From an uncultured Faecalibacterium sp. (lineage in GTDB: Bacteria; Bacillota; Clostridia; Oscillospirales; Ruminococcaceae): a stretch of DNA of 8,623 nucleotides. The stretch spans positions 1 to 8,623 of the forward strand of contig CAKSZS010000061.1 in the NCBI GenBank assembly GCA_934525845.1, in the 5' to 3' direction. The notes under the pieces are model-generated. The model was not told the origin of the DNA. It saw only the letters and a program-made list of their open reading frames with translations, and did no database searches. Shown in pieces: positions 6,039 through 8,623 of this stretch. A program made the position numbers and the translations under genes. Each line of letters opens with the position of its first letter. Within the stretch, counting starts at the first letter, position 1.

Positions 6039-6968
6039 ATGATCTACACCGTAACATTGAATCCGGCGCTGGACAAGACCGTTGAGATCCCGAACCTTGC
6101 GCTGGACACCGTAAACCGGATCACCAAGATGCGTACCGATCCCGGTGGCAAGGGCATCAACGTCAGCAAGGTGATCGCAAAGCTGGGCGGGACCAGCAAG
6201 GCCATCGGCATTCTGGCTGGTAACAGCGGCAGAGCCATTCAAGACGCACTGGACAGCGAAGGGCTTGCCCACAACTTCCGTTTCGTGCCCGGCGAGACCC
6301 GCACGAACCTGAAGGTCATCGACCCGGAAAACCACACCAACACCGACATCAACGAGCCGGGCATTGAAGTAGACGCCCCGGAGCTGACCGCTCTGCTGTA
6401 CGATCTGCTGAAGGAGCTGAAGCGGGGGGATATCGTGGTACTGGCGGGCAGCCTGCCCAAGGGTGCCCCGAAAGACACCTACTACACATGGGTGGAATCC
6501 TGCAAAAAAGCCGGTGCTAAGGTCTTTCTGGATGCAGACGGCGAGCTGCTGGCAGAGGGGCTGAAGGCCGCCCCCTATCTGGTCAAGCCCAACAACGACG
6601 AGCTTTCCCGCATGATGGGCCGGGAGCTGAAAACGCTGGATGAACTGGCCGATGCCGGTCAGGCGCTCATCCGCAGGGGCATCGAGCACGTTGTGGTGTC
6701 CATGGGCGGGCGCGGTGCGCTGTACCTCCACAAGGACAGCGTCATCTACGCCCCGGCACTGAAGGTCAAGGTGGGCAGCACGGTGGGTGCCGGCGACAGC
6801 GTGGTCGCCGCTCTCGCCTACGCCGAGGCGGAAGGGCTCAGCGAAGAAAACACGGTTCGCCTGTCCATCGCCACAGGAGCCGCCAATGTGATGTGCAGCG
6901 GCACACAGGCCGCAGAGCGCAGCCAGATCGAAGAGCTGCTGCCGCTGGTCACCTTCCAGCACCTGTAA
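6039..6968 (+). CDS. fruK: 1-phosphofructokinase (PfkB family)
   Basis: A 309-residue PfkB-family sugar-phosphate kinase, close to 312 in E. coli FruK. It should convert fructose-1-phosphate and ATP to fructose-1,6-bisphosphate in the cytosol. The N-terminal TLNPALDKT (6-14), DPGGKGINVSK (34-44), the ETRTNLKV substrate strand (86-93), LAGSLPKG (135-142), KPN (183-185) and the catalytic GAGDS with Asp253 are all present. The start at 6039 follows AAGGAGG at 6021-6027. The same frame is open back to an ATG at 5877, but that extension would begin upstream of the strong promoter, has no Shine-Dalgarno, and does not look like this family. It is the first gene of an apparent operon and is followed after 51 bases by the SorE-like dehydrogenase. 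No fructose PTS permease is in the window, which suggests its substrate may come from mannitol here. Tagatose-6-phosphate kinase (LacC) is the main alternative. Confidence 0.93.
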   Translation: MIYTVTLNPALDKTVEIPNLALDTVNRITKMRTDPGGKGINVSKVIAKLGGTSKAIGILAGNSGRAIQDALDSEGLAHNFRFVPGETRTNLKVIDPENHTNTDINEPGIEVDAPELTALLYDLLKELKRGDIVVLAGSLPKGAPKDTYYTWVESCKKAGAKVFLDADGELLAEGLKAAPYLVKPNNDELSRMMGRELKTLDELADAGQALIRRGIEHVVVSMGGRGALYLHKDSVIYAPALKVKVGSTVGAGDSVVAALAYAEAEGLSEENTVRLSIATGAANVMCSGTQAAERSQIEELLPLVTFQHL

Positions 6969-6974
6969 AACTTC

Positions 6975-7002
6975 TTGAAAACACAACGGTAACTGTTATA
7001 AT
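6975..7002 (+). promoter_or_regulatory. Possible internal promoter ahead of the SorE-like gene
   Basis: TTGAAA (6975-6980), 16 bases, TATAAT (6997-7002). The start would fall near 7009, inside the AAGGAGAG ribosome binding site (7005-7012), so the transcript would have a leader of about 11 bases and a damaged site. It may be a weak or leaderless promoter, or chance. Confidence 0.35.
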
Positions 7003-7019
7003 AAAAGGAGAGTTTCATT

Positions 7020-8294
7020 ATGAAAGTCAAAGCTGTTCGTCTGCACGCCGCCAACGATCTGCGTCTGGATACTTTTGAACTGCCGGAGATCAAGGACGAT
7101 GAGATCCTTGTCAAGGTCGTTTCCGACAGCATCTGCATGTCTACTTACAAGTGCGCCATCCTCGGCACCGGCCACAAGCGTGTGCACCCGGATGTAGCCG
7201 AGCACCCCGCCATCATGGGTCACGAGTTCGCCGGTGATATCGTCAAGGTGGGCAAGGCGCATCAGGACAAGTTCAAGCCCGGCATGAAGTTCACCCTGCA
7301 GCCCGCCCTGAACTACAAGGGCACCATGTGGAGCCCCGGCTACTCCTACGAGTTCTTCGGCGGCGATGCCACCTACTGCATCATCCCTGCCGAGGTCATG
7401 GAGCTGGGCTGCCTGCTGGAGTACAAGGGCCGCGCCTACTACGAGGCTTCTCTGGCCGAGCCCATGAGCTGCTCCATCGGCGCATTCAACGCCGCTTACC
7501 ACACCAAGATGGGCGTGTACCATCACGAGATGGGCATCAAGAAGGGCGGCAAGCTGGCCATTCTGGCCGGTGCCGGCCCCATGGGTCTGGGTGCTCTGAC
7601 CTACGCACTGCACCGTGATGTGCGCCCCGGCATGGTGGTGGTCACCGATATCAACGAGGATCGTCTGGCCCGTGCGGAGTCCCTGTTCCCCCCGAAGGAG
7701 GTCAAGGAGAAGGACGGCATCGACCTGTACTTCGTCAACACCGCCAACATGGCAGACCCCGCTGCCGAGCTGCGGGAGCTGACCGGCGGCACCGGCTTTG
7801 ATGACGTGTTCTGCTACGCCCCCATCGCGCCGGTGGTGGAACTGTCCAGCGCTGTGCTGGGCCGTGACGGCTGCCTGAACTTCTTTGCAGGCCCCACCGA
7901 CAAGCAGTTCAGCGCCAAGATGAACTTCTACGATGTGCACTACAACTCTACCCATGTCATGGGTACCACCGGCGGCAACACCGCCGATATGATCGAGTCG
8001 CTGGAGCTGACCGCCGCCAAGCGCATCGACCCGGCTGTGATGGTCACCCACATCGGCGGTCTGGACGCCGCTGCCCAGACCACCCTGAACCTGCCCAAGA
8101 TCCCCGGCGGCAAAAAGCTGATCTACACCCACCTGACCATGCCCCTTATCGCCCTGACCGATCTGCGTGCCAAGGGCGAGCAGGACAACGACCCCCGCTA
8201 TACCGCCCTGGCCGACATCGTGGACGCCCACAACGGCCTGTGGTGCCCGGAAGCAGAGGAATATCTGCTGGCAAACTTCAACCCGGAGGACTGA
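7020..8294 (+). CDS. SorE-like zinc dehydrogenase (L-sorbose-1-phosphate reductase family)
   Basis: A 424-residue medium-chain dehydrogenase. The N-terminal motif of 'DLRLDTFELPEIKDDEILVK' type, the GHEF block and the GxGPMGL block resemble L-sorbose-1-phosphate reductase (SorE) as I recall it. Probable catalytic zinc ligands are Cys39 (SICMSTYK), His68-Glu69 (GHEF) and Glu147 (AEP). The four-cysteine structural zinc lobe of classical alcohol dehydrogenases is missing. The Rossmann loop is GAGPMG (184-189), and Asp210 ends the second strand (VVVTD), which favours NAD over NADP. The start follows AAGGAGAG at 7005-7012. It lies between the fruK and DeoR-type genes, and codon use is strongly biased, hinting at high expression. 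SorE interconverts sorbose-1-phosphate and glucitol-6-phosphate. Here, beside mtlA and fruK, oxidation of mannitol-1-phosphate to fructose-1-phosphate is a plausible job. The family is well supported; the substrate is inference. Confidence 0.85.
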   Translation: MKVKAVRLHAANDLRLDTFELPEIKDDEILVKVVSDSICMSTYKCAILGTGHKRVHPDVAEHPAIMGHEFAGDIVKVGKAHQDKFKPGMKFTLQPALNYKGTMWSPGYSYEFFGGDATYCIIPAEVMELGCLLEYKGRAYYEASLAEPMSCSIGAFNAAYHTKMGVYHHEMGIKKGGKLAILAGAGPMGLGALTYALHRDVRPGMVVVTDINEDRLARAESLFPPKEVKEKDGIDLYFVNTANMADPAAELRELTGGTGFDDVFCYAPIAPVVELSSAVLGRDGCLNFFAGPTDKQFSAKMNFYDVHYNSTHVMGTTGGNTADMIESLELTAAKRIDPAVMVTHIGGLDAAAQTTLNLPKIPGGKKLIYTHLTMPLIALTDLRAKGEQDNDPRYTALADIVDAHNGLWCPEAEEYLLANFNPED

Positions 8295-8342
8295 GCGGAG
8301 CGCGCCATGGGACAGGACAAACTCAGACAGGAGGAATCCCCC

Positions 8343-8623
8343 ATGGAACAACGCCGCAACCAGATCGTGGAGCTGGTGAACCGCAAAGGCAGCATCAGTT
8401 TTGCCCAGCTCAAGGAAGCCTTTCCTTCCGTTTCCGAAATGACCCTGCGCACCGATCTGAAGGCACTGGATGAAGCCCGCCGCGTGGTGCGGGTGCATGG
8501 CGGCGTCAAGTCGGTGGAGCAGGTGGTCGGTACGGATGACCTGCTCAGCCGCCGTTCCGCCCGCAATGCCGAAGCAAAGCAGATCATTGCCGAAAAAGCC
8601 GCGGCCCTGCTGCGCCCCAACAC
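8343..8623 (+). CDS. DeoR/GlpR-family transcriptional regulator (partial, 3' end missing)
   Basis: The first 93 codons of a sugar-type repressor, cut off by the window end. The N-terminus has the DeoR helix-turn-helix: a MEQRRNQIVELVNRKGSIS opening, VSEMTLRTDLKALDE as the recognition region (usual form TIRRDL) and the VVRVHGGV wing. After that, RNAEAKQIIAEKAAALL marks the start of the effector domain, which in this family senses a phosphorylated sugar. The ATG at 8343 follows AGGAGGA at 8329-8335. An in-frame ATG at 8307 would add 12 residues but has only a weak GGAG. It is 48 bases after the dehydrogenase with no terminator between, so it is probably the third gene of the fruK operon. DeoR proteins of this kind often repress their own operon until fructose-1-phosphate or a related ester builds up; the GAAA repeats at 5978-6007 are its likely target. 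Confidence 0.88.
   Translation, partial: MEQRRNQIVELVNRKGSISFAQLKEAFPSVSEMTLRTDLKALDEARRVVRVHGGVKSVEQVVGTDDLLSRRSARNAEAKQIIAEKAAALLRPN

Noticed and set aside
6996..8498. A 500-codon open frame on the - strand opposite the SorE-like gene
   Set aside because: It has the same antisense-shadow composition, and the + strand gene has clear zinc and nucleotide-binding motifs.

Overview
The window looks like a chromosomal segment of a Gram-positive Clostridia species, most likely an Oscillospiraceae member such as Faecalibacterium. The pointers are the type of rRNA and 5S sequence, the GC-rich third codon positions, strong AGGAGG-type ribosome binding sites, and a mannitol regulator of the Firmicutes MtlR type. 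The genus is inference. No mobile element, CRISPR array or phage gene was seen.

Layout. Positions 1-523 hold the end of an rRNA operon on the + strand: the 3' tail of 23S rRNA, a complete 5S rRNA, tRNA-Lys(CTT) with an encoded CCA, and a strong terminator. Positions 524-1013 have no convincing intact gene; a short degraded reading frame on the - strand ends directly at its own - strand terminator. Positions 1014-3308 (- strand) hold a two-gene operon, mtlA (mannitol PTS EIICBA) followed by a dedicated HPr-like gene, closed by a 17-bp terminator hairpin. Positions 3309-3704 are a divergent control region with sigma-A promoters for both sides and palindromes that look like MtlR operators. Positions 3705-5777 (+) hold mtlR with its terminator. 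Positions 5831-6038 are a second control region with a near-consensus promoter and GAAA-type repeats. Positions 6039-8623 (+) hold an apparent operon: 1-phosphofructokinase, a SorE-like zinc dehydrogenase, and a DeoR-family regulator cut by the window end.

How it may work. MtlA should import mannitol as mannitol-1-phosphate. The usual next enzyme, MtlD (giving fructose-6-phosphate), is absent from the window. A relative of L-sorbose-1-phosphate reductase and a 1-phosphofructokinase stand in its place. SorE works on the carbon next to the phosphoester. Mannitol-1-phosphate differs from SorE's polyol product, glucitol-6-phosphate, only at the far stereocentre, so the same chemistry would give fructose-1-phosphate, the substrate of 1-phosphofructokinase. 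The locus therefore reads as a possible alternative mannitol route: mannitol-1-P to fructose-1-P to fructose-1,6-bisphosphate. A 12-bp sequence shared by the mtlA and fruK start regions suggests the two operons are co-regulated, perhaps by the adjacent DeoR-type repressor. The HPr carries Lys where the regulatory Ser46 should be, so it probably escapes HPr-kinase control.
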